A stretch of 64,000 bases of DNA from Cellulophaga sp. HaHa_2_95 (lineage in GTDB: Bacteria; Bacteroidota; Bacteroidia; Flavobacteriales; Flavobacteriaceae): the NCBI RefSeq assembly GCF_019278565.1, contig NZ_CP058988.1:2418001-2482000 (forward strand), given 5' to 3'. The notes under the pieces were generated by a model. That model saw only the letters and a list, made by a program, of their open reading frames with translations. It had not been told where the DNA came from and did no database searches. Positions within the stretch are counted from its first letter, which is position 1. Every line of letters begins with the position of its first letter. Position numbers and translations under genes: made by a program. This document shows, one piece after another, positions 17,802-26,400 of this stretch.

Positions 17802-18468
17802 ACTCGTGCCACATCTATAATCACAGAAACTGGCGCGCTTTTGTAAAGCGTGACTAATTGTTTTCTGGATTGTCCTCTTCATAGATTGCATAGCTACTGT
17901 TTTTCCAATCTCTTTCATGATAAACTAATTCTGAAGCCACAGGATTATAATGTATACATTGTGCTATTTTTTTGCTAGTATCTAAAATTACGGGATGATA
18001 CCCATCTTTCCAAACCTTATAACTAACACCTTTCTTTACACGCTTTGCTGCATAATTTAATTTAGCTAAAAGGCATTCCCTTCTACTTTCAAGAAGTTCT
18101 TTTATCTCTTTTATAAATCCCTTAGAGGTGTGTTTTTTAAAATCGCGAATAATGTCCTGTAACCCGTTTTCTTGAGAACTAGTAATAGGCTGTATATGAC
18201 TACTCATATATACGTACGCATGTACGGTTAATCCTTTGTTTGCAATACAATAATTTAAAGAATCATCTAATATTCTAAAATAGGCTGGTCGAATAAATAA
18301 ATCTACCCAATCAATTATTGTTAGTGCCACAAATGTAGGAACGGTATTATCTATAACTTTATATCTCTGAGACATTGTTTCAAGATAATAAATTGCATTG
18401 CAAATACTAAAGAAAATTAGACATACTTCACAGAAGTGCGCCTGGGTTGCTGATATGTCGTGCGAGGG
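17802..18468 (-). mobile_element. RAYT element copy 2
   Basis: Same ends as copy 1: ACTCGTGCCACATCTATAAT at 17802 and the ACTTCACAGAAGT hairpin near 18425-18437 followed by GTGCGAGG. It lies precisely between the 5' edge of the 16815 lipoprotein gene and the 3' end of the YARHG lipoprotein gene. Confidence 0.75.
17854..18375 (-). pseudogene. RAYT transposase with open frame but lost catalytic motifs
   Basis: 173 codons from a normal ATG, so it looks intact, but the HUH motif HIH is changed to HIQ (SSHIQPITSS) and a 12-base deletion changes QRINYIHYNPV to QCIHYNPV, removing the Tyr in the position expected for the nucleophile. Copy 4 shares HIQPIT, so the two derive from one damaged ancestor. 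It should be inactive for strand transfer. Confidence 0.7.
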
Positions 18469-18477
18469 AGAAAGTTT

Positions 18478-19323
18478 TTATTCTAACTCGACTAAACCAT
18501 TTTCTGTTAGTTTATATTTAATTACTACTCTTTGAAGTTCTTTAGTAGGATATCGATTTTCTTCTGAACTATTTTCTTTGTCCCATATTTTGAAAATTTT
18601 ATATACTTCTAACGAATCAACATCCAGCTTGAAATCTATATCATAATAACCTGAATTAAAACTGTAACCATTTACATTAATAATAGTCTCGTAAAGTTTT
18701 ATATATTCTATTTTATTATTCTTAATAATAGCGAGCCTAACCATGTGCTGTTCACCATCTTTAAAATAGGATATTAGTTTATATTTAATGCCAATCGGAT
18801 TACAAGTGATATCGCAAACCAAGCCTTCATCATAAAATATTTCAGCGATTTTTTTTCTATTATCTGAATTGTAATCTATAGGTTTTAATAGTTCATAGTA
18901 TTTATCAGAGTTTAATTTGTTTTCTGTGATTGGGTATATATTTGAATTAGTTTTAGCTAAATGATCGATACACATTATTGAGCTACTAACTTCTTTCTTA
19001 TTAAAGAAATCTTCCTCGATGTATTTGATTTGATTTATATAATTTTTCTCTTTTTCTGAAAAATTTAAAGATTCAGGGTTTAATTTATTATTAGGTTTAT
19101 ACCAAGTTTTAGTTTTAAAATAAGTATTTAAATCCTCATTTTTAAAAACATAACCTTTACGTGCAAAAACTTCATTTCTAAGCAAGCATAAATCTTTTTC
19201 GGTTTTTGTTTTTAATACTTCTTCTGATAAATACTCAAATGATGAAACTACTTCTAATTTTTCCGTTTGTCCTTTACAAGACAAAATAATAAATAGTAAT
19301 GTAAATAATATAATTTTCTTCAT
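18478..19323 (-). CDS. YARHG-domain lipoprotein, candidate immunity protein
   Basis: 281 residues with a lipoprotein signal (FIILSC) and a YARHG domain at about residues 40-95 (LLRNEVFARKGYVFKNEDL, YFKTKTWYKP), a small extracellular domain common in cell-wall-associated proteins. The rest is of unknown type. Its ATG overlaps by one base (TAATG) the stop of a broken CHAP-like toxin fragment, which is strong evidence of an effector/immunity pair. RAYT copy 2 begins 9 bases after its stop. Confidence 0.75.
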   Translation of the reverse strand: MKKIILFTLLFIILSCKGQTEKLEVVSSFEYLSEEVLKTKTEKDLCLLRNEVFARKGYVFKNEDLNTYFKTKTWYKPNNKLNPESLNFSEKEKNYINQIKYIEEDFFNKKEVSSSIMCIDHLAKTNSNIYPITENKLNSDKYYELLKPIDYNSDNRKKIAEIFYDEGLVCDITCNPIGIKYKLISYFKDGEQHMVRLAIIKNNKIEYIKLYETIINVNGYSFNSGYYDIDFKLDVDSLEVYKIFKIWDKENSSEENRYPTKELQRVVIKYKLTENGLVELE

Positions 19324-19820
19324 TATAACTGTTTTGTGTAATTTTTAGGTCTAAAATATCCTTTCCAACCGTCGTGACCAACTAATGCTCCTCCTGTTCT
19401 GTTGTAGTATGATGTACGTGTACAATGTACCCCCTCATAACCATCATTATTCCTATTGTACTTTTCAGACTCAGAAACAGCTCCATAGCTACCAATAGCC
19501 TCTAGGATTCTAACTTTATCCCCATCAATACTATGAACTATGCCAGTATGGCCACCTTTTCTTGTGCGCCATACAAATATATCTCCTGCTTGAGGGATAA
19601 AGTCAGATTTTTCACTACCCGCGACAAGGTCTATATTATTATTCCCTAATGACTCTCTAAAATCTTCTTATGTTATCATCATTCCTGTTGAGATATGTTT
19701 AACCGTATTAGTAATGCCCAATTTATGTACGTAACGGCATACAAATTCTGAACAATATAATTTACTTAATGCATCTTTATCGAACTTAGTCCTTAAAGGT
19801 GTTGCAGTTTCTTTTATCGC
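19323..19820 (-). pseudogene. Orphan NlpC/CHAP-type toxin domain, 5'-fused to RAYT copy 3, one internal stop
   Basis: The minus strand encodes a Cys/His amidase-like domain: LYCSEFVCRYVHKLG (Cys region), then FIPQAGDIFVWRTRKGGHTG, IVHSIDGDKVRILEA (His region) and an ending WKGYFRPKNYTKQL. A TAA interrupts after TGMMIT. Upstream the frame runs without shift into the RAYT copy 3 transposase frame (TSKEFIKAIKE), so the junction is an in-frame fusion between transposase and toxin codons. The N-terminal effector part is absent. It is an inactive remnant of a peptidoglycan-targeting effector tip. Confidence 0.7.
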
Positions 19821-20182
19821 TTTTATAAATTCCTTAGAGGTGTGTTATTTTAAATCGCGAATAATGTCCTGTAACCCGTTTTCTTGAGAACTAATGATAA
19901 GATGTATATGACTACTCATATATACGTACGCATGTACGGTTAATCCTTTGTTTGCAATACAATAATTTAGAGAATCATCTAATATTTTAAAATAGGTTGG
20001 TCGAATAAATAAATCTACCCAATCAATTATTGTTATTGTCACAAATGTTGGAACGGTACTATCTATGACTTTATATCTCTGAGACCTTGTTTAAAGATTA
20101 TAAATTGCATTGCAAATACTAAAGAAAATTAGACATACTTCACAGAAGTGCGCCAAGGGTTGCGGGTATGTAGCGCGAGGGG
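19808..20182 (-). mobile_element. RAYT element copy 3, truncated
   Basis: Only the 5' part of the transposase (through the HIH motif to about TSKEF) and the element's outer hairpin (ACTTCACAGAAGT, then GCGCGAGG) remain. The start codon is AGG as in copy 1, and a TAA replaces a Lys codon at 19845-19847. The coding remnant spans about 19820-20087. The other end is replaced by the toxin fragment. Confidence 0.7.
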
Positions 20183-20227
20183 GATTTTACTAACGTCATC
20201 ACGACGTCGGGTTATATTATTAATATC

Positions 20228-20932
20228 TTACTTTGTTTTTAGAATACCTTTATTCGAAATTAGGTACTGATTAACTTCTGAAATATTATAATCACCTTCT
20301 TCATTTTCAGAAAAATACCTTAAAAAAAGATTATAATTTTCATCTATATAAAAAATCTTAGTTCTAGCATTAATACCATCATTATAATCATAATACAAAT
20401 TTATCTCATCAATGATTTTATTCTTTTCAGAATCAAAAATAACTAAATCTTTTCTGTTAATTATTAATTCATTTCCATCATAATCATTAATTTTTGATAC
20501 CCCTTCAAAAATCAAAATATCTTTACCTAACTTTTTAGGTAAAACCTTTACCAATTGGAAATATTCATATTCTTTTTGTGATTTTAATATACGTGAATCC
20601 TGTTCTATTATAGTATCTGACCTTGTGGGCTTATATAAAGAATTATATTTAGGAAAATCTAAAAATTTAAAAGCTACAGATGGTATACCTTTTGCACTTT
20701 CATAATATTTAAAAAGATTAGTTGCTTCAAGGTATTTATAACTTGCATTACCTTTGGTCTCATCAATGATATCTTTTTTGCCTATAGGCAAAGGAGAAAT
20801 TTCGGGGTTTTGGTTAAGCGATTGTTCTTTCGTTATGTGATTTTTTTTATCAAAATCATCATTAACTTGTTTTGCTTTATTACCACAACTTAGTAGGAAA
20901 AAGCATATTAAAACCTGTACAATTGTTTTCAT
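20228..20932 (-). CDS. Lipoprotein, candidate immunity protein of M15 module
   Basis: 234 residues with a lipoprotein signal (CFFLLSC) and no known domain; the C-terminal part is rich in Tyr, Asp and Asn (IDEINLYYDYNDGIN, IDENYNLFLRYF), suggesting a beta-rich exposed protein. It starts 4 bases after the stop of the M15-type toxin remnant and ends about 45 bases before RAYT copy 3. Position suggests immunity to that peptidase. Confidence 0.7.
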   Translation of the reverse strand: MKTIVQVLICFFLLSCGNKAKQVNDDFDKKNHITKEQSLNQNPEISPLPIGKKDIIDETKGNASYKYLEATNLFKYYESAKGIPSVAFKFLDFPKYNSLYKPTRSDTIIEQDSRILKSQKEYEYFQLVKVLPKKLGKDILIFEGVSKINDYDGNELIINRKDLVIFDSEKNKIIDEINLYYDYNDGINARTKIFYIDENYNLFLRYFSENEEGDYNISEVNQYLISNKGILKTK

Positions 20933-20936
20933 TCAA

Positions 20937-21233
20937 TTAATTTTTATAGTTTGGATTTAATTTACCAGAGTGTAAGTGATTATTATGAAATTTTCCGCCG
21001 TCATCAGTATGTGTAAATTCTTTTTTCTCTTTACCTCTAAGCTGTGTGTCAAATCCATAATCATGCATTGCATTTATAAATTTTTGTTCATCAGTATCAT
21101 TTAGATAACTAGTATCTATACTTTGTCCATTTATGTGTGAAACACTTGGGTTACAAGTTCCATCTTTTTCACATGCACCACCAGACTTTAATGTTAACCC
21201 AGTTTTTTCTACTAGTGCCACATCTATAATCAC
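20937..21233 (-). pseudogene. Orphan M15-type peptidase toxin fragment, fused to a RAYT end
   Basis: From residue ~10 on, the frame shows the zinc-binding pattern of M15/DD-peptidases: SVSHINGQSIDTSYL (His and Asp of SxHxxGxxxD) and HNNHLH (third ligand). The domain's N-terminal part is missing. The first nine or so codons (GTG ATT ATA GAT GTG GCA…) lie inside the end of RAYT copy 4, which starts at 21211, so the GTG start is supplied by the element. Target would be peptidoglycan stem peptides. Whether the fragment is translated is unknown; it lacks the rest of the effector. Confidence 0.7.
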
Positions 21234-21934
21234 AGAAACTGGCGCACTTTTGTAAAGCGTGACTAATTGTTTTTCTATCTCAAATTACCATAGAGGATGT
21301 ACTTTAGCCGAAGGGATTTCTGGATTGTCTTCTTCATAGACTGCATAGCTACTGTTTTTCCAATCTCTTTCATGATAAACTAATTCTGAAGCCAAAGGAT
21401 TATAATGTACATAATTTATACGTTGTTCTATTTTTTTGCTAGTATCTAAAATTACGGGATGATACCCATCTTTCCAAACCTTATAACTAACACCTTTCTT
21501 TACACGCTTTGCTGCATAATTTAATTTAGCTAAAAGGCATTCCCTTCTACTTTCAAGAAGTTCTTTTATCTCTTTTATAAATTCCTTATAGGTGTGTTTT
21601 TTAAAATCGCGAATAATGTCCTGTAACCCGTTTTCTTAAGAACTAGTAATAGGCTGTATATGACTACTCATATATACGTACGCATGTACGGTTAATCCTT
21701 TGTTAGTAATACAATAATTTAAAGAATCATCTAATATTTTAAAATAGGTTGGTCGAATAAATAAATCTACCCAATCAATTATTGTTATGGTCACAAATGT
21801 TGGAACGGTACTATCTATGACTTTATATCCCTGAGACATTATTTCAAGATAATAAATTGCATTGCAAGTACTAAAGAAAATTAGACACACTTCACAGAAG
21901 TGCGCCAAGGTTGCGGATATGTCGCGCGAGGGGG
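21211..21934 (-). mobile_element. RAYT element copy 4
   Basis: Ends as in copy 1: ACTAGTGCCACATCTATAAT at 21211 and ACTTCACAGAAGT with GTCGCGCGAGG up to about 21934. It lies between the M15 fragment and a further partial copy. Confidence 0.75.
21285..21839 (-). pseudogene. RAYT transposase with internal stop (copy 4)
   Basis: The 185-codon frame starts at an ATG (MSQGYKVIDSTVPTFVTITI). HIH is changed to HIQ as in copy 2, and a Gln codon just after (SSQEN) has become TAA near 21635. The YVHYNPLASEL region with its Tyr is kept. Inactive. Confidence 0.75.
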
Positions 21935-21943
21935 AAAGTTTTT

Positions 21944-22066
21944 ATCTATGACTTTATATCTCTGAGACATTGTTTAAAGATAATAAATTGCATTGCAAAT
22001 ACTAAAGAAAATTAGACACACTTCACAGAAGTGCGCCAGGGTTGCGGATATGTCGCGCTAGGGGGG
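21944..22066 (-). mobile_element. RAYT element copy 5, outer end only
   Basis: Repeats the first codons of the transposase gene (with ATG), the spacer and the ACTTCACAGAAGT hairpin, then GTCGCGCTAGG. It directly abuts copy 4, forming a partial tandem duplication of the element end. Confidence 0.7.
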
Positions 22067-22449
22067 GTACATATTGCACCTTTTATTTTTTTCTTTTTAT
22101 TTATTGCAGTAATTAGATTTATTTGGTTTGTTTTATTCTCTATTCGGAATTTTGTATCCTTTAGATTACCTTTTTTTATTAATAAAGAGAAAAGGGAAAG
22201 TACAATAGCTAATAGCACATCTTTCAGACTATTTCTATTGTCCTTCTCATGTTTCGCTTATGTCATTCTAATGAATAAAGAAGAACTTTATCCGTTTAAC
22301 AATGAAAATTATGCTATCCTAAATAACTTGTATTCTACTTTTTTTGTATTGGTACAGCTATCATAGCTCTTTTAATTTGTATGGCTTACAAACCTAACAG
22401 TATAGTATCTGAATTTCTAATAAAAGAAGAAATTAGATTTAGAAGCTAA
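22067..22449 (+). pseudogene. 3' fragment of a membrane protein, frameshifted, opposite strand
   Basis: Plus-strand frame with a hydrophobic segment (FIFFFLFIAVIRFIWFVLF), a basic stretch and a second segment. It reaches a premature stop at about 22364, but adding one base in the T run near 22341 would continue as GTAIIALLICMAYKPNSIVS… RFRS to a stop at 22449. The apparent N-terminus (MRQGCGYVALGG) comes from RAYT sequence. It is the only coding remnant of the array on the plus strand and has a terminator right after it. Confidence 0.5.
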
Positions 22450-22450
22450 A

Positions 22451-22485
22451 AAAACCACAGCTTTTTAAAACTGTGGCTTTCTTAT
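22451..22485 (+). terminator. Hairpin terminator after the membrane fragment
   Basis: Stem AAACCACAG / CTGTGGCTT with a ~10-base AT-rich loop, followed by a T-rich run. It lies 2 bases after the stop of the frameshift-corrected fragment. Confidence 0.65.
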
Positions 22486-22513
22486 ATCTTTTACCGCTTA
22501 CTCGTAATCGCTA

Positions 22514-22530
22514 CGAAGTTGCAAACTTCG
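22514..22530. repeat. Hairpin downstream of the immunity gene
   Basis: CGAAGTT-GCA-AACTTCG, perfect 7-bp stem, within a GC-richer flank (CGCTA…CAGAGCGGG). It lies just downstream of the stop of the 22553 gene and may end its transcript or be an intergenic repeat remnant. Confidence 0.5.
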
Positions 22531-22552
22531 CAGAGCGGGGGATAAGTTTATT

Positions 22553-23425
22553 TTAATACCTACTTTCAACTTCTTTTAATTTAACTTCTTTACCATTATC
22601 GATAAGTGAACTTTTAGCATAGAAATCATTAACCTTTTTATATATTTTCATCAGAGGTTTACTGGTATCTCCTGTATACTCTTCATTTCCTTCATCTCCT
22701 ACATCTACATAGTAAAGTAAAACCCCATCTTTAACCCTTTCTTGCCTACATTTGTAATCATAAAATTTATCTGGATCCGTTATTTGAAAAACAATATAAT
22801 CTTCCTCAAGATAATCTATAAAATAATTTATTTCTTCATTGTATTCTCCAGGATTTATTTTGTATTCAAACGCGTAATATGTAAATTTATCTTTCTGACC
22901 TTCGTTTTCTAATGGGGTAGAAATAGGTTGATCAATTAAAGAACTACTTAACTTTGATATTCTAAATTTTCCTTTTTCTAGTTCTACAACAGTGGCATAA
23001 ATTATATTATCATCACTATCATAGTAACCTTTTTCATAAGAAACACTGTAAACGTTATTTTTCTCAGTATCCTCAACTTTTAAGGTTTTCAACCATTCTA
23101 TAGTTGAATCTTGGGCATTTATTATATAATCATACCCTTTAGCTTTACCAATTTTATCAATTAAATCTTCTGTTAGATAAAATTCATAATCTATTGATTC
23201 TTCATTTAAAGGGTCTTCTAAATATTTAATATATTTTGTGTAAAATTCAAGAATAAAATCTTTAGGCTCTATTTTTGTTTGAGGGTTATCCTCTTTTTCT
23301 ATACTAAGTGATGATGTATTATTTACTATAACATCATTGTTGTTTTTAGCACCTCCTTTGCACGATAAAAAAGAAGTTAAAAAAACAAATACAATTAAAA
23401 GTTTAAATACTCTATTTATTCCCAT
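22553..23425 (-). CDS. Lipoprotein, probable immunity protein of the VgrG-linked effector
   Basis: 290 residues with a lipoprotein signal (FLTSFLSC). The mature domain is acidic (EKEDNPQTKIEPKDFILEFY… EEDYIVFQITDPDKFYDYKC) and is not a family I recognise. It resembles the other array lipoproteins in length, signal and acidic beta-rich look. The gene overlaps the end of the large effector by 10 bases, the strongest effector/immunity linkage in the window. Because the effector domains attack peptidoglycan, a periplasmic lipoprotein is the right place for protection. Confidence 0.78.
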   Translation of the reverse strand: MGINRVFKLLIVFVFLTSFLSCKGGAKNNNDVIVNNTSSLSIEKEDNPQTKIEPKDFILEFYTKYIKYLEDPLNEESIDYEFYLTEDLIDKIGKAKGYDYIINAQDSTIEWLKTLKVEDTEKNNVYSVSYEKGYYDSDDNIIYATVVELEKGKFRISKLSSSLIDQPISTPLENEGQKDKFTYYAFEYKINPGEYNEEINYFIDYLEEDYIVFQITDPDKFYDYKCRQERVKDGVLLYYVDVGDEGNEEYTGDTSKPLMKIYKKVNDFYAKSSLIDNGKEVKLKEVESRY

Positions 23426-26400
23426 CTGTAAATTTTATAATTAGGTTCTGCTTTTCTGTAGGCGTCTCCTGGATAGAGAGTACTTTGGACAAAATCTGAC
23501 ACCCAATTTTCCCCATTCCACATAGCTATGTGTCCATGAGGTTTTTTCGCACTTAAATTTTGAATAACTGATATATCACCTATTTGGTAATTTCCATCGG
23601 GAACTTCTTTGAAGCCTTTGTGTAACAAAAACGGACCATAATCTTTTGCAGAATTAGGACGTTGATCTATTTTGGCTACACCCCATGTTTTCATTCCTCC
23701 AGCTTCTAGCGCCCATCGTACATATTTAGCACACTTCCATACTGATGTATCATTTGCTCCAGCTCTTTTATTTAGCCTTTCAATTGCTTTATTTAAATCA
23801 AGTCCTTTCTTTTTATTTTCTATTAATTCTTGTGTTTTAGGTTCTTTAATTCCAAACTTTTTTAAAAAACCAGGTTCTAAATGCAAATCAGATTGTCCAG
23901 CTAGCTCTTCGGTAAGGTATTTATTATAAGCTTCCCATTGCTTTACCCTAGCATCATGTATAGCATCTTTTATTTTTTTCGGATCCGTAAGCCCCTTAGC
24001 TGGCCCTTGTTTAGGAAACCTTCCAGGCGTAAAGCTTGCCCAGGTATATGCGGCACACTGTTCTATAGCTCTTGTAACAAAACCGTTTAACAAATACTCT
24101 AACAGTTTGGCTGATTTTGATTGATGTAATAATATGGCAATACAATATTCATCTTGAGATTTAGGAGAAAAATCCTTAATCTCATATGTTTTTGCATAGT
24201 TTTTGTTTTCGTTTCTATCTCCTGTTTTGTAGTATTTACCATCTTTCTTTTTTACTACCCAACCATTATATTCCCACCAAAGAAATTGCATTATTTGGTA
24301 TGATCCAGCGGCTGAACTATATATTTTAGTGCCATCTGCTTTGGTATACCATTCTTGAGGGTCTTCAGGGTGTTTGCTCATATCAGAGAATTGCTTACCA
24401 CCAAATAATGTAGTATATCCATTTTCACCAGGAATACCTTCAAATTGTTTAATCACTCTTAAGAACGCTCTAATTTTGGCTTCAGAATTATTATCAGCAC
24501 CCCCCATACCATAAATAAGTTTCATATGATTTACAAAAGCAATAGGGTGGAAGTGATATACATGATTTGTATCTGGCATTAATCGTTCTGGTGCTTTTAC
24601 TTGCTCCTCTACTGGTGTTTCTATTGGTTCTACAGTTTCAACTGGGTCAGGTGTTGGTGCATGAATGTCATTTTCAACAGGGTCAACAGGAGCTACATTC
24701 AAGATCGGATCATTGGCAGTAGTAAGTTTGTATGGATAATCTATTATACCTAAGGCTTTCAATTCTAAAGCTACTTGCTCAGGTCTCTCTTTGATTTCGG
24801 GTTCTGGCTCTGGGGGGGTGTATACTTTTGTTTTTAATTCTTCCCAAAACATCATTTTTTCTACCTGCTCTTCTAAGCCCTGTAATTTTTGTTTCTTTAA
24901 ATCTTTTAATTCACCTTCAACACTTGGGTCTTCTAAACTAATATAATAATCGTAAATTTTACTAACCTCATCACTTATTTGTTTTGGTGTATATGCCCAT
25001 TCTAGAGTGTGCTTGCATACCATTTTTGCAATAGCTTCTTGCGTCTCTAATGTAGCATATGCCAATTTTAGTTCACCTATATCAATTAAATCTTTATTCT
25101 TATTCTTAGTTACGTCTAATTTACTCCAAAGTTTTGATATAAATAAACTATCAGTCCTTATGAAATTATGTAGTCCTTTTATATCGTATATATATTCATT
25201 ACCCGCATCAAAAGTTTTGAAACCAAATTTATCCCAGTTATAGGCGCTAAAAGCATTTTTTGCTAAATCTGTAGGTTTTTTAATCCATCCCTTTTGTGTG
25301 AATGGTTTTTCACCTACTAAGTGAATACATTCTACTTGTATGTAATCTTTTATATTTCGGTTTTTAAATTTACGTAAATCAATGATTGAATCATGGCATA
25401 GCTCTTCATCGACGTCATTTTTATTTTTAGGTATCACTAAGTAAGCTTCACAAATCTGCTTGGTTAATTTGGTTTTATCACCTTTGGCAACAGTTACAAT
25501 GTGCCTTTCTAGTTCTGTGGTCACTTCTTTAAATAACTTGTCGCTTGAGAAATAGTCCATAATAGTATCTGAATTAGAAACAGTAATAGGCACCTTCATT
25601 ACAACGGTATGCTTTTCTACCTTTTTTACAGGGCAAATATCTTTTACATGTACCCAGAATTCTTTTCCTGCTTCTTTGGGTACGAATTTAAGTTCTCTAG
25701 TTAAATCACCTGTTTTTGGTTTAATATCGTATACAAGCACACTTTCATTTTCAACTAATAATCCATCAAATTTTTGATTGACACAGAAGAAATTTAAAAT
25801 ATGATATCCTCTAGTACTATTGTAACCTTTATATATTCCTTTATCATAATCTGAAGTATAAATATTACCTTCAACTACTACTGTTCTTACTATCTTGTCT
25901 ACAACTTTTATCTTTGCAAAACTTCCTCTTATTTCGAGAATTTTAACTGGTAAATTTTGCTGTAAATCTACAGTTGTTTTTATCGATTTTAAAAGTTTTG
26001 TACCAGCGGATAATTTATAGAAATGTTTATCATTTATTCCTGCTTCAAAAAGTTTATCGTTACCGTCAACTTCAAATTTATTTTTAATAAAATCTTCAAC
26101 CCCTTCAGTCATAAAAACATCTAACTGACAGGCATTATATCCAACGCTAGAATCACTTTCTAGTAAACCTGCGTAACCTATATGGGTATTAGCTTTTATA
26201 GGAATATTGCAAGCAACAATTTCATTTTTTGTAAATTTAGATTCATCCAAACAATTTTTCGTTTCAAAATTGGTTTTATGTGAATAACCAGAATAATTTT
26301 CTATTCTATACCATATTCCATTTTTAACTTTAATAATTTCTTCTATATTAACCGTTTCTCCAAAAGGAATTATAGCTGTTATTGTACCGCCAGACGTGGC

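Noticed and set aside
22012..22218. Minus-strand frame of 68 codons
   Set aside because: It covers a RAYT end and the reverse of the membrane fragment; composition does not look like a protein.
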